From positions 186,001 to 250,000 of the forward strand of contig CAVUYP010000002.1 in assembly GCA_963745755.1 (NCBI GenBank): a DNA stretch of 64,000 nucleotides. Reading direction: 5' to 3'. This DNA comes from RHKX01 sp963745755. GTDB lineage: Bacteria; Actinomycetota; Thermoleophilia; Solirubrobacterales; 70-9. The notes below the pieces were generated by a model. The model searched no databases. It saw only the letters and a program-made list of their open reading frames with translations, and was not told the DNA's origin. Positions 32,874 to 42,758 of this stretch are shown here, piece by piece. Position 1 is the first letter of the stretch; each line of letters begins with the position of its first letter. A program made the translations under genes and the position numbers.

Positions 32874-33607
32874 CGCCGGCTCGATTCGATCGGCGCTGCG
32901 GCCGCTGCCGGGCGGGCGACGTGGCGTGGTGCCCGCGAGCGGTAGAGGATCGGGCTGCGGCGCAGGTAGTCGACCGGGATGCTCCAGGCGTGGACGAGCC
33001 GGCTGAACGGCCAGCAGGCGAAGAGCAGCCAGACCACGGTCACGTGCGCCTGGAAGATCAAGGTCACGCCGGCGCCGGACATCAGCTCCGGCCGGGGATT
33101 GAAGATCAGCAGGTTGCGGAAGTAGGGCGCGACCGATTCCCGGTAGTGGACGGCGTCACCGATGTTGGTCAGCGTCGCCAGCATCCCGGTCAGGATCCCG
33201 GCCCCCAGCAGAGCGAAGACGACGACGTCCGCTCGCGTCGTCGTCACCCGTACCCGCGGGAAGCGAAACCGCCTGTAGACGAGCATCGCGAATCCGACGC
33301 AGACGGCGCCGCCGGCGGCGATCCCGCCGATCACCGCGATCGCGTGGTAAGCCTCGTCGCTGACTCCGACCGCCGCCGTCCACGACCGCGGCACGAGCAG
33401 TCCGAGCACGTGGCCGCCGATCGCGGCGAGGACGCCGAAGTGGAAGATCGTGCTCGCGTACTTGAGCACCCGGCTCTCGAGCAGCTGCGTGGAACGCGCT
33501 CCCCACCCGTACTGGTCGGTCCGGTAGCGCCACCAGTGACCGACGGCGAAGACCGCCAGGGCCGCGTAGGGAAGGACTGCGTAGAGGAGGACGTCGCCGC
33601 TGCTCAC
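32870..33607 (-). CDS. narI: Respiratory nitrate reductase gamma subunit
   Basis: 245 residues from GTG 33607. Five TM helices hold the b-type hemes: VLLYAVLPYAALAVFAVGHWWRY, IFHFGVLAAIGGHVLGLLVP, YHAIAVIGGIAAGGAVCVGFAML, VVVFALLGAGILTGMLATL and FQAHVTVVWLLFACWPFSRLVH. Heme-ligating His pairs are in FHFG/GGH and FQAHVTV/RLVHAW. It takes electrons from menaquinol and passes them to NarH. The C-terminal 20 residues are Ala/Arg-rich and variable. It overlaps narJ upstream and the hemerythrin gene downstream by four bases each. Confidence 0.94.
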   Translation of the reverse strand: MSSGDVLLYAVLPYAALAVFAVGHWWRYRTDQYGWGARSTQLLESRVLKYASTIFHFGVLAAIGGHVLGLLVPRSWTAAVGVSDEAYHAIAVIGGIAAGGAVCVGFAMLVYRRFRFPRVRVTTTRADVVVFALLGAGILTGMLATLTNIGDAVHYRESVAPYFRNLLIFNPRPELMSGAGVTLIFQAHVTVVWLLFACWPFSRLVHAWSIPVDYLRRSPILYRSRAPRHVARPAAAAAPIESSRR

Positions 33608-34266
33608 GAGACCTCCCAGCCGCCGACCATCGGCCGCGCCGGTTCCGGCCCGTCGGTCGGCATCACCTCGGGTGGCGCGAACGGTTCGAGGCCGACTTCC
33701 TCGGCCGGGGGCCCGTCGGCGGCGAGGCGCCTGATCCGCGAGAGCTTCGCCGCGCTGAGCCGGCCGAGCCCGGCGACGACGACGTCGAGAAGCGGCGCGA
33801 ATGGACTCCCCTCGCGCTTCAGTCCGGCTCTGATCAGCTCGATCGAGACGCGGTTGTCCTCGAGCATCGCCCGTCCGGCACCGTCGCCGGTGAGGGCGGC
33901 GAACTCGAGCATCAGCGGCAGGAAGTCGGGAAGCTCGTCGCCGGGCGGCTCGTATCCGGCGGCCCGGTAGGACTGCTTGAGCTGCAGCATCGCCATTCCA
34001 CGCTGCCGGCGGTCGCCGTGGACGTGGTAGGTGAGGTGCAGGCTGCACTGCTTGGTGAAGTCGAATGCGTCCACGTAGAGCCGCTGCAGCTCCGCGGCCG
34101 GCGCCGCTGCGTACCAGCGGCAGAACTCGAGCAGCCGCTCGCGCTCGCTACCCCGTGCCGGCGCGATTTCGACGCCGGCGACGGCGGATGCCGCCTCGCG
34201 GAGCGGGTCGGACGGATACTGGAGGAAGAGCGAAGCCAGCTTCAGCGGATCGACGTGGTCAGCCAT
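33604..34266 (-). CDS. narJ: Nitrate reductase maturation chaperone NarJ
   Basis: 220 residues, TorD-like helical fold. LKLASLFLQYPSD at the start, CSLHLTYHVHGDRRQRGMAML and DELPDFLPLMLEFAA are the standard NarJ signatures. It binds the NarG N-terminus and oversees insertion of the molybdenum cofactor and the FS0 cluster before membrane attachment. The ATG is inside the end of narH and its stop overlaps the narI GTG. The last 35 residues (proline-rich) are longer than in E. coli NarJ and not conserved. Confidence 0.94.
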   Translation of the reverse strand: MADHVDPLKLASLFLQYPSDPLREAASAVAGVEIAPARGSERERLLEFCRWYAAAPAAELQRLYVDAFDFTKQCSLHLTYHVHGDRRQRGMAMLQLKQSYRAAGYEPPGDELPDFLPLMLEFAALTGDGAGRAMLEDNRVSIELIRAGLKREGSPFAPLLDVVVAGLGRLSAAKLSRIRRLAADGPPAEEVGLEPFAPPEVMPTDGPEPARPMVGGWEVS

Positions 34267-35833
34267 CGCCGCCTCCGTTTCGCTGGATGAGGCGGTCGCG
34301 CAGGTCGAAATCGGCGGCGATCGCCGGTGAGTCGTAGTTCTCGATGCCTTCCGCGTTGGCGGCGGCCGGGGCGACCGTCACCGAGCACCCCGAGAAGTCG
34401 AGTCCCACCGAGCCCTGCTCGCCGAATGCGTCGCGTCCCTCCTCGCCGTGGCGCTTCGGGATCACGTAGCGGTCGTCGTAGTCGCCGATCGCGACCATCC
34501 GAAACATCGCCTCGATCTCGTCGGGGGTCATCCCGACGTCCTCGGCGACCGCCGTGTCGACCCGTCCGTCGACGTTGGCGGCACGCATGAACCGGCGCAT
34601 CGCCGCCAGTCGCGACAGCGAGCGGCGGACCGGCTCGGGGTCGCCGGCGGTCATGAAGCTGGCCAGGTACTCGACCGGGATCCGCATCTCGTCGACCGCC
34701 GCGAACAGCCGCTCCGGGTCGAGCTCGCCTCCGCGCGGGTCGACCATCGACTCCACCGGGGAGAGCGGCGGCACGTACCAGACCATCGGCATCGTCCGGT
34801 ACTCGGGGTGCAGCGGCAGCGCGATCCGCCAGCGCTTGCACATCGCGTAGACCGGGGAGCGCCGCGCCGCCTCGATCCAATCGTCGGGGATCCCGTCCCG
34901 CTGCGCCTGCTCGCGCACGGCGGGGTCCTCCGGGTCCAGCATCAGGTCGAGCTGTGCGTCGAGCAGGTCGTGCTCGTCGGCAACCGATGCGGCGGCCTCG
35001 ACCCGGTCGGTGTCGATCAGGACGATCCCGAGGTGGCGGAGCCGCCCCACGCAGGTCTCCGAGCAGACGGTCGGCAGCCCGGCCTCGATTCGCGGGTAGC
35101 AGAGGTTGCATTTCTCGGCCTTGCCGGTGTTCCAGTTGAAGTAGACCTTCTTGTAGGGGCAGCCGGACACGCAGAACCGCCACGACCGGCAGGCCTCCTG
35201 GTCGACGAGGACGATGCCGTCCTCCTCGCGCTTGTACATCGCACCCGACGGGCAGGATGCGACGCAGGACGGGTTGATGCAGTGCTCGCAGATCCGCGGC
35301 AGGTACATCATGAACGCCTGCTCGAACTCGATCTTCACCTTGTCCTCGAGATTGCGTCGGTTCGGGTCGCCGGTCGCCGAGACCTGCGAAGCGGCCAGGT
35401 CGTCGTCCCAGTTCGGGCCCCATTGCAGGTTCAGGTCCTCGCCGGTCAGCAGCGACTTCGGCCGGGCGGTGGGCTGGATCTCGGAGCTCGGGGCGCTGAT
35501 CAGGTGCTCGTAGTCATAGGTCCAGGGCTCGTAGTAGTCGTCGAGATCGGGGAGATCCGGGTTCCAGAAGATGTTCGCCAGCTTCTTCAGCCGTCCGCCG
35601 GCCTTCAGCTTCAGTCGCCCACGCCGGTCGAGCTTCCAGCCGCCGTTCCAGCGGTCCTGATCCTCGTAGTCACGCGGGTAGCCACGTCCGGGCTTCGTCT
35701 CGACGTTGTTGAACCAGACGTACTCGGTGCCCGGCCGGTTGGTCCAGACGTTCTTGCAGGTGACCGAGCAGGTGTGGCAGCCGATGCACTTGTCGAGGTT
35801 CATCACCATCCCCATTTGCGCCCGGATCCTCAT
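34259..35833 (-). CDS. narH: Respiratory nitrate reductase beta subunit
   Basis: 524 residues. Four ferredoxin-type Cys clusters: CIGCHTCSVTC near residue 16, CEHCINPSCVASCPSGAMYKRE, CRSWRFCVSGCPYKKVYFNW (where one Cys position is Trp, typical of the [3Fe-4S] site) and CNLCYPRIE/CSETC. It carries electrons from NarI heme to NarG. The start ATG 35833 overlaps the narG stop; the N-terminal RIRAQMGMVMNLDKCIGC is the usual NarH beginning. The C-terminus is acidic and slightly extended, ending over the narJ start. Confidence 0.95.
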   Translation of the reverse strand: MRIRAQMGMVMNLDKCIGCHTCSVTCKNVWTNRPGTEYVWFNNVETKPGRGYPRDYEDQDRWNGGWKLDRRGRLKLKAGGRLKKLANIFWNPDLPDLDDYYEPWTYDYEHLISAPSSEIQPTARPKSLLTGEDLNLQWGPNWDDDLAASQVSATGDPNRRNLEDKVKIEFEQAFMMYLPRICEHCINPSCVASCPSGAMYKREEDGIVLVDQEACRSWRFCVSGCPYKKVYFNWNTGKAEKCNLCYPRIEAGLPTVCSETCVGRLRHLGIVLIDTDRVEAAASVADEHDLLDAQLDLMLDPEDPAVREQAQRDGIPDDWIEAARRSPVYAMCKRWRIALPLHPEYRTMPMVWYVPPLSPVESMVDPRGGELDPERLFAAVDEMRIPVEYLASFMTAGDPEPVRRSLSRLAAMRRFMRAANVDGRVDTAVAEDVGMTPDEIEAMFRMVAIGDYDDRYVIPKRHGEEGRDAFGEQGSVGLDFSGCSVTVAPAAANAEGIENYDSPAIAADFDLRDRLIQRNGGGDG

Positions 35834-38800
35834 TCGTACTCGACCTCGCTGCGGCGCTTTCGGACGATGATCAGCTGGTCGCGCTGCGGGCCCGTCGGCC
35901 CGTAGTAGTTGAAGCCCCAGGAGAGCTGGGCGTAGCCGCCGATCAAATGGGTCGGCTTGATCGTGATCCGGGTCAGCGAGTTGTCGGTGCCGCCGCGGGC
36001 GCCGGAGATCTCCGAGACGGGAACGTTCACGTGCCGGTCCTGGGAGTGGTAGAAGAGCGCGACGCCGGGCGGCACGCGGTGCGAGACGGCGGCCCGGCAG
36101 GCGACGTTGCCGTGGCGGTTGTAGACCTCGAGCCAGTCGTTGTCGGCGACGCCGATCTTCTCCGCGTCCTCGATCGACAGCCACATCGCCGGACCGCCGC
36201 GGAACAGGGTCAGCATCAGCAGGTTGTCCTGGAACTCGGAATGAATCGACCATTTCGAATGCGGGGTCAGGTAGCGGACCGTGACCTCGACGCCCTCGCC
36301 GGCGTCGGGCTTGCCGCCGAGCCCGACCAACTGCCCGGCGTCGACCGGCGGCCGGTAGGCGGGCAGGCCCTCGCCCATGTCGATCATCCATTCGTGATCG
36401 ACGAAGAGCTGCTGGCGGCCGGTCAGGGTCCGCCACGGGATCAGCAGGTCGACGTTCGCCGTGAACGGCGAGTAGCGGCGTTGCCGCGATTCCAGCCCCG
36501 ACCACTCGGCGGAGGCGATCACCTTGCGCGGCTGGATCCCGATCTCGGCGAACGTCAGCCGCTCGTCGGCGCGCTCGCCGGGAACGTCGGCGAGCTCGAG
36601 CCCGGTCTGGTGCTCGAGCGCCCGGAAGCCCTCGACCGCGAGGCGGCCGTTGGTCGTGCCCGACAGCGCCAGGATCGCCTCGCAGACGTCGACGTCGCGG
36701 CGCAGCGACGGGCGGCCGTCGGCGGTGCCGCCCCCGTTGCTGCGACCGTTGCGACGGGCCAGCTCGGCGACCTCCGGCTCGGGCTTCCAGGAGACTCCCT
36801 TGGCGCCGATGCCGAGCGACTCGACGAGCGGCCCGAGCGCGTTCATCTTCTCGGCGACTGCGGTGAAGTCGCGCTCGACGGCAATCAGCTTCGGCATCGT
36901 CCGGCCCGGCACAGGCTCGCACTCGCCGGCGCGCCAGTCGCGGACCTTGCCGCCGGGCTGGGCGAGCTCGTCGGGGGTGTCGTGCAGCAGCGGCGCGGCG
37001 ACGACGTCGGTGCGGGTGCCGAGGTGGTCGGCGGCGAGCCTGCTGAACTCGGCGGCGATCAGGTTGAAGGCCTCCCAGTCGGTCTTCGTCTCCCACGGGG
37101 GCGGGATCGCAGCGTTGAACGGGTGGACGAACGGGTGCAGGTCGGTGCTCGAGAGATCGTGCTTCTCGTACCAGGTGGCGGCGGGGAGGACGACGTCGGA
37201 ATAGATGCAGGACCCGTTCATCCGGAAGTCGAGCGTCGTGAACAGGTCGAGCTTCCCGGCCGGCGCCTGCTCATGCCATTCGACGTCTTCGGGGCGCTGC
37301 TCGGGCGGCGACTCGTCGGAGCGCACGGCGGCGTCGGGCACTCCGAGCAGGTGGCGGAGGAAGTACTCGTGGCCCTTGCTCGACGATCCGAGCAGGTTGG
37401 CGCGCCACAGTGACAGCACCCTCGGGAAGTTGGCGGGGTCGTCGGGGTCCTCGCAGGCGAAGCCGAGCCTGCCCTCGCGAAGCTCGGAGACGACGTGCTC
37501 GGCCGGCTCGACGCCCGCGCTCGCGGGCCTCGTCGCAGATCTCGAGCGGGTTGCGGTCGAAGGTCGGGTAGGAGGGCAGCCACCCGAGCCGCGCCGCCAG
37601 CGCGTGGCAATCGGCCATGTGCCGTTTGTCGATCGAGCCGTTGCCGGCCGGCGAGGTGAACTCCTCGGTCCCGAACGTCTCGTAGCGCCATTGGTCGGTC
37701 GCCAGGTACCAGAACGGCGTCGCCGGCTGCTGCCGCGGCGGCCGCGACCAGTCGAGCGCGAAGGCGACGGTGGCCCAGCCGGTGATCGGCCGCACCTTCT
37801 CCTGGCCGACGTAGTGGGCCCAGCCGCCGCCGTTGACGCCCTGGCAGCCGCAGAAGACGACCAGCGCCAGCATCGCCCGGTAGGTCTGGTCGGAGTGGAA
37901 CCAGTGGTTGGTGCCGGCGCCCATCACGATCATCGAGCGCCCGCCGGTGCGCTCGGCGTTGTCGGCGAACTCGCGGGCGATCCGCACGCAGAGGCCGGCG
38001 TCGACGCCGGTGATCGGCTCCTGCCAGGCGGGGGTGTAGGGGACCGAGGAGTCGTCGTAGCCGCTCGGCCACTCGCCGGGAAGGTCGCCGCGGCCGACTC
38101 CGTACTGGGCGAGGGCGAGGTCGAGGACGGTGGTGACGAGCCGGTCGCCGACCCGCTTGGCGGGGACGCCGCGGCGCATCGTCGAGCCGCCCTCGGTCTC
38201 GCCGCCCTCGAAGCGGGGCAGGGTGACCTCGACGAGGTCGTCGTGGACGCCGAGCAGGGTCAGTGCGGGGTCGACGTCGTCGAGATCGAGGTTCCAGCGA
38301 CCGGCTCCCGACTCGCCCCAGCGGAAGCCGATCGAACCGTTCGGGACCACGGCCCGGCCTGCGGTGGCGTCGTAGACGACGGTCTTCCACTCGGCGTTCT
38401 CGCCCTCCTCGCCGAGGTCGGAGGCGCGCAGGAAGGAGTCGGCGACGACCGAGCCGTCATCGCGCTCGCGCAGCGATACGAGCATCGGCATGTCGGTATA
38501 GCGACGCGCGTAGTCGCGGAAGTAGGGAACCTCGCGGTCGACGTAGAACTCCTTCAGGGTCACGTGCCCCATCGCCATCGCCAGGGCGCCGTCGGTGCCG
38601 GCCTCGGCCGGCAGCCAGTGATCCGCGAACTTCGTATGCCCCGCGTAGTCGGGGGAGACGACGACGACCTTCTGTCCCTTGTAGCGCGCCTCGGTCATGA
38701 AGTGGGCGTCGGGCGTCCGGGTCTGGGGGATGTTCGATCCCCAGAGGATCATGTAGGAGGAGTTCCACCAGTCGGCCGATTCGGGGACGTCGGTCTGATC

Positions 38801-39505
38801 GCCCCAGACCTGGGGCGAGGCGGGCGGGAGGTCGGCATACCAGTCGTAGAAGGACAGGCAGACGCCGCCGATCAGCGACAGGAATCGGGTCCCCGCCGTG
38901 TAGGACACCATCGACATCGCCGGGATCGGTGAGAAGCCGGCGATCCGGTCGGGTCCGTAGCGGCGGGCGGTGTGAACGTGGGCGGCGGCGACGAGCTCGG
39001 CGGCCTCTTCCCAGGAGGCGCGCAGGAAGCCGCCCTTGCCGCGCTGCGACTTGTAGGCCCGCGCCCGCTCCGGGTCCTCGACGATCGAGGCCCAGGCCTC
39101 GACCGGGTCGCCGGTCTCGGCCCGTGCCTCGCGGTACATCTCGAGCAGCACGCCGCGGACGTAGGGGTGCTTGGGGCGCAGCGGCGAGTAGACGTACCAG
39201 GAGAACGAGGCGCCGCGCGGGCAGCCGCGCGGCTCGTAGTCGGGGGCCTCGGGACCGTTCGACGGATAGTCGGTCTGCTGGGTCTCCCAGGTGACGAGTC
39301 CGTCCTTGACGTGGATCTTCCAGGAGCAGGAGCCGGTGCAGTTGACTCCGTGGGTCGAGCGGACGACCCGATCGTGCTGCCAGCGCCGCCGGTAGGCCGC
39401 CTCCCAGTCGCGGGCGTAGGTCGACGCCTCGTTCCAGCCGTCGGCCGACCGCTCCCCCTGCCCGAAGAACTGCCGGGCGCGAAGCAGTGCGCGGCCGTCG
39501 CTCAC
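35830..39505 (-). CDS. narG: Respiratory nitrate reductase alpha subunit, one frameshift near 37515
   Basis: About 1224 residues from GTG 39505 (overlapping the narK stop). The N-terminal FS0 cluster motif STHGVNCTGSCSWKIHVKDG with a third Cys in PRGCPRG is intact, and the molybdenum-ligand Asp lies in ESADWWNSSYMILWGSN. It reduces nitrate to nitrite on the cytoplasmic face using Mo-bisMGD. The frame breaks near 37515, between NPLEICDEAR and AGVEPAEHVVSEL; removing one base (for example GCGAGC to GCAGC) restores it, and the rest (VLSLWRANLLGSSSKGHEYF to the end) is normal. A sequencing error is likelier than loss, given the intact narHJI. Confidence 0.94.
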
Positions 39506-40740
39506 GATGCCGGCGCGATCTCGGCGTGGCCGGAGCCGGTTCGCGCCTGCGCCGACCTGCGGCCCTCGGTCCAGAGCACGAGCAGGGCGAGGAGGGCGAC
39601 CACTGCCATCAGCACGAACCCGAGCGCGTAGCTGCCTGTCTGAGCCTTGACCAGGGCCATCACCAGCGGTGGGAAGAACCCGCCGAGGCCGCCGGCGGCG
39701 CCGACGACCCCGGTGACGGCGCCGACGTGATCGGGGAACCATTCCGGCACGAGCCTGAACACGGCGCCGGTGCCGAGGCCGAGGAAGATCCCCATTCCCA
39801 GACAGGCGATCGTCAGCGGCACCATCGATTCGTAGAGCCCGGCGAGGGCGAGCGCGAGGGTCGCGGTCCCGACGAACGATCCGGTCAGCACCGTCCGCGC
39901 CCCGAAGCGATCGGCGAGCGAGCCGCCGATCGGCCTGGCGAGAACGGCGAGCAGCGCGAAGCCGGCGGCGCGGGCGCCGGCGTCCGGCTTCGACAGGTCG
40001 TGCACGTCAACGAGCAGCTTCGGCAGGTAGAGGAACATCGCCACGAACCCGCCGAAGGCCATGAAGTAGAACAGGGTCAGCGCCCAGGCCCGGCCGCTGC
40101 CGCGACCGCGGAAGGCGGAAAGGGCGGAGAGCATCGACCCGGTCTTGCCCTGGACCGAGCCGGGGGCATCCGAGGCGGTGAGCCAGAACGCCACGGCCAT
40201 CGCCGCCAGCATCGCGGCGGCGAGCCAGAAGGGGGTATCGAGGCTGGTCGCATCGACGATCCCCGGCGCGGTCAGCGCGGCGACCACCGTGCCGCCCATC
40301 CCGACCCCGTAGACGCCGAGTGCGAAGCCCTTGCGATGCGGCGGGTACCACCTGTTGACGAACGGGATCCCGACCGCGAACGAGGCGCCGGCGAACCCGA
40401 GCATGAAGGCGCAGGCGAGCACCACCGCCCAGGAATCGTTGAACAGCGCCAGCCCGATCAGCGGCAGCGGCGTATACGCCATCAGGGCCGTGAAGACGAT
40501 CCGGCCGCCGAAACGGTCGGTGAGGACCCCGAGCGGGATCCGCATCAGCGAGCCGAGGATGACCGGGATCGAGATCGTCAGGGCGAGTTGGCCGTCGCTC
40601 AGGCCGAGCTGGTCCTGGAGGTCGGGGCCGAGCGGACCGAGCAGCGACCACGCGTAGAAGCAGATCGTGAACGCGAGCGTGGCGAGCACCAGCTCGCGGC
40701 CGTTCCCCTCCGGATCGGGCCTTTCGCCGGCATCGGTCAT
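39502..40740 (-). CDS. narK: NarK-type MFS nitrate/nitrite transporter
   Basis: 412 residues, twelve TM helices. NarK/NRT2-family motifs: FYAWSLLGPLGPDLQDQLGL in helix 1 and its loop, LMRIPLGVLTDRFGGRIVF (motif A-like), MLGFAGASFAVGIPFVNRWYPPHRKGFALGVYGVGMGGT (nitrate-signature Gly run) and a second Gly-rich helix GVVGAAGGLGGFFPPL. It imports nitrate and/or exports nitrite. The start overlaps the stop of the regulator gene and its stop overlaps narG, so transporter and enzyme are produced from one message. Confidence 0.92.
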   Translation of the reverse strand: MTDAGERPDPEGNGRELVLATLAFTICFYAWSLLGPLGPDLQDQLGLSDGQLALTISIPVILGSLMRIPLGVLTDRFGGRIVFTALMAYTPLPLIGLALFNDSWAVVLACAFMLGFAGASFAVGIPFVNRWYPPHRKGFALGVYGVGMGGTVVAALTAPGIVDATSLDTPFWLAAAMLAAMAVAFWLTASDAPGSVQGKTGSMLSALSAFRGRGSGRAWALTLFYFMAFGGFVAMFLYLPKLLVDVHDLSKPDAGARAAGFALLAVLARPIGGSLADRFGARTVLTGSFVGTATLALALAGLYESMVPLTIACLGMGIFLGLGTGAVFRLVPEWFPDHVGAVTGVVGAAGGLGGFFPPLVMALVKAQTGSYALGFVLMAVVALLALLVLWTEGRRSAQARTGSGHAEIAPAS

Positions 40741-41423
40741 CTGGTGGCCTCCGCGGCGGTCGCCGGCGCGGGGCCCTCGATCTCGATCAGACAGCCGGCC
40801 TCGGTCGGGTCCTTGGCGTCGAACTCGGTCAGCCGCGTCGCCGGGTCGGTGGCCTGCACGAGACCCTCGGCGACGCCGAGGTGCAGGGCGCAGACGACGC
40901 CGGGGTTCGCCGTGGCCACCTCGCGATAGGGGCAGTTGCAGAGCGTGAAGGCGGTGCGCGCGCCCTGGTCGCTTCGCCGCGGCTGGAATCCCATCGCGGC
41001 GAGAGCGCTCTCGAGGACGTCGGCGCAGGCGACGCCGGACGAATCGGCGGCGATCTCGCGGCCGATCCGGCGACCCTGGGCGCGGATGTCACCGCGGTCG
41101 GCGCCGATCCCCTCGACCGAGCGGCTCAGCCAATCGGCCAGCTCACGGTAGGCCTGCGGCGGCTCGCCGCCGATTCGCGCATCGGCGGCGACGCGCCACA
41201 GCTTCCGCGGCCGGCCCCGCGCTCCCTGCCCGGCGCCCGCTTCGACCAACCCGGCGTCGAGCAGCCTGCCGAGGTGCAGGCGCACGCTGTTCGGATGCAT
41301 GCCGGTTCGCTCGGCGAGCTCCGCCGTCGACAGCGGCCGTCGCGCCGCGACGATCGAGCCGAACAGCCTTGATGCCGTCGGCTGGGCGAGGGGGTCATGC
41401 GGTTGTTCGGCCGGCCCGTCCAA
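40737..41423 (-). CDS. HTH regulator with Fe-S-type cysteine cluster (COG2345/SufR-like)
   Basis: 228 residues from a TTG at 41423. The N-terminal winged helix (SIVAARRPLSTAELAERTG, then MHPNSVRLHLGRLLDAGLV) resembles DeoR/ArsR-type SufR regulators. The C-terminal half carries conserved cysteines: GVACADVL, LCNCPYREVA, GVVCALHL and AGCLIEIE, the arrangement that holds an iron-sulfur cluster in the SufR group. It lies between the NirK-like gene (15 bases upstream) and narK (overlap), inside the nitrate operon. An O2- or NO-labile cluster controlling nitrate respiration is a strong inference from domain and place. Confidence 0.82.
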   Translation of the reverse strand: MDGPAEQPHDPLAQPTASRLFGSIVAARRPLSTAELAERTGMHPNSVRLHLGRLLDAGLVEAGAGQGARGRPRKLWRVAADARIGGEPPQAYRELADWLSRSVEGIGADRGDIRAQGRRIGREIAADSSGVACADVLESALAAMGFQPRRSDQGARTAFTLCNCPYREVATANPGVVCALHLGVAEGLVQATDPATRLTEFDAKDPTEAGCLIEIEGPAPATAAEATR

Positions 41424-41438
41424 GATCGCGGAGCCGCC

Positions 41439-42347
41439 CTAGCTCGCCCTGAACAGTCCGAGCGCACCGGCGTCCGCCCAGCGGAACGAGTGGGTCACGA
41501 ACGGGTAGCTGCCGGCTTCGTCGAAGCTGAGCTCGAACATCGCGCCGCCGCCGGCCGGCACGCCGTAGGTCGAGACGCCATGCATCTCGTTGAACGGGTT
41601 GCCGTCGGGCTCGACCGTGTCGAAGATCTCGCCGACGACGTGGAAGTCGCTGCCGAGCGTCGGCCCCGCGTCGACGACGTAGATTCGCTGTGGCTCGCCG
41701 ACCGCGACGTCGATCGGCCGGTCCCGGTAGCGGAAGGCGCGGCCGTTGAAGGCCGCGAAGGTCGGGTCCTTGGTCCGCATCGCCTTGTAGGTGGGCCTGA
41801 TCCGGTGATGCTTGACGGGCCCGTAGAACTCACTCTGCACGAGCACCGTCTCGTTGGCGGGCGGCCGGCCGCCGGCGGGGTCGACGATGATCGCGCCGTA
41901 CATGCCCATGCCGATGTGCTGGAGCACCGGGCTCGTTCCGCAGTGGTAGAGGAACGCTCCCGGCCGTCGGGCAACGAACGAGAACGTCCGCTTGTGCCCC
42001 GGCAGCACGTCCGCGAACCCGGTCTGCGGCGAGATCTGGGCGGCGTGGAGGTCGATCGAGTGCGCCATCGACCTGTCGGCATTGCGCAGGGTGACCTCGA
42101 TCGTGTCGCCCTCGGTGGCGCGGATGACCGGACCGGGCACGGTCCCGTTGAAGGTCCAGGCCCGCATCCTCACGCCGGGTGCGATCTTGACCCGCTTGTG
42201 CTTGGTCACGAGGCTGACCGAGACGACGTCGGCGGCGGCCCGTTGCGGGGGGATCGCGAGGACGCCTGCCAGCGCCAGGAGCATCGCCACCGCGAGTAGT
42301 CGCGTGGCCCGGGGACGGGGGTGCACGTCGGTCGGCGTCGAGTCCAT
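41439..42347 (-). CDS. Secreted two-domain copper oxidase, NirK-like with an altered catalytic site
   Basis: 302 residues with a signal peptide (TRLLAVAMLLALAGVLAIPP). Domain 1 holds the type 1 copper ligands: MAHSIDLHAA, FLYHCGTSP and LQHIGMGMYGAIIV (His, Cys, His, Met), and the SIDLHAA stretch keeps the Asp98/His100 pair of NirK. The type 2 copper His from domain 2 is kept in FVTHSFRW. In NirK the substrate-side His255 follows PHLIGGH; here the stretch is DFHVVGEIFD, so that His is absent. Nitrite reduction to NO is therefore uncertain, and it may be another copper oxidase. It is the first gene of the nitrate operon. Confidence 0.8.
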   Translation of the reverse strand: MDSTPTDVHPRPRATRLLAVAMLLALAGVLAIPPQRAAADVVSVSLVTKHKRVKIAPGVRMRAWTFNGTVPGPVIRATEGDTIEVTLRNADRSMAHSIDLHAAQISPQTGFADVLPGHKRTFSFVARRPGAFLYHCGTSPVLQHIGMGMYGAIIVDPAGGRPPANETVLVQSEFYGPVKHHRIRPTYKAMRTKDPTFAAFNGRAFRYRDRPIDVAVGEPQRIYVVDAGPTLGSDFHVVGEIFDTVEPDGNPFNEMHGVSTYGVPAGGGAMFELSFDEAGSYPFVTHSFRWADAGALGLFRAS

Positions 42348-42458
42348 ATCCGCGCCGACTTTCCCACAGTTCAATTGGAGAAATGTCAGTAGTCGCTACG
42401 GGACGGAATCCGAGGTCAGTCACCCTCGATTCGGGCTGCTCCGCGCCCCAATCGCTGC

Positions 42459-42590
42459 TCAGTGGTGCGGCGGCTCGAGCTCGAGGATCACGTGCACGGC
42501 TTCGCCGTCGCGCTTGACCCAGCCGACGGCGTCAACAAGTGGAGGATCGCTCTGGACGGTTCCGCCCCACTCGCCATAGAGTTTCGGCAT
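42459..42590 (-). CDS. Possible small protein, 43 residues
   Basis: Starts with MPKLYGEWGG and contains a GWVKRDGEAVHVILELE stretch that looks like a beta hairpin. It has no ribosome site and no recognised family. It faces the short plus-strand frame at 42595. Composition is less Ala/Arg-biased than random frames in this window, the only reason to list it. Confidence 0.3.
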   Translation of the reverse strand: MPKLYGEWGGTVQSDPPLVDAVGWVKRDGEAVHVILELEPPHH

Positions 42591-42594
42591 CGCG

Positions 42595-42750
42595 ATGAGC
42601 AAGCGAACTGCACCCGGCGACCGCGGGCTGACCTTCTCGGTCAACCGCCGGCTGGCTCCCGACGCCCCCGCCGAGCCGGCGTCACAGACGTTCAAGCTGC
42701 TGCGCCGCGATTACGGCCACGCCGTCTGCCCGCTGCTCGACGGCGCCTGA
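42595..42750 (+). CDS. Possible small protein, 51 residues, ahead of the histidine kinase
   Basis: ATG 42595 to TGA 42748-42750, ending 8 bases before the histidine kinase GTG, so it could lead that operon. It contains LTFSVNRRLAPDAP and FKLLRRDYGHAVCPLLDG. It has no clear ribosome site and no family match; it could equally be non-coding leader. Confidence 0.3.
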   Translation: MSKRTAPGDRGLTFSVNRRLAPDAPAEPASQTFKLLRRDYGHAVCPLLDGA

Positions 42751-42758
42751 CCGGGGCG

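Larger units (their letters stand above)
42348..42758. other. Divergent control region between the nitrate operon and the two-component system
   Basis: 411 bases containing at its left edge an AT-richer block (42355-42400, CATTTCTCCAATTG on the minus strand) suitable for the nitrate-operon promoter. No clear FNR-type or NarL heptamer set was recognised. Two short opposed frames (42459-42590 minus, 42595-42750 plus) are listed separately. Confidence 0.4.
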
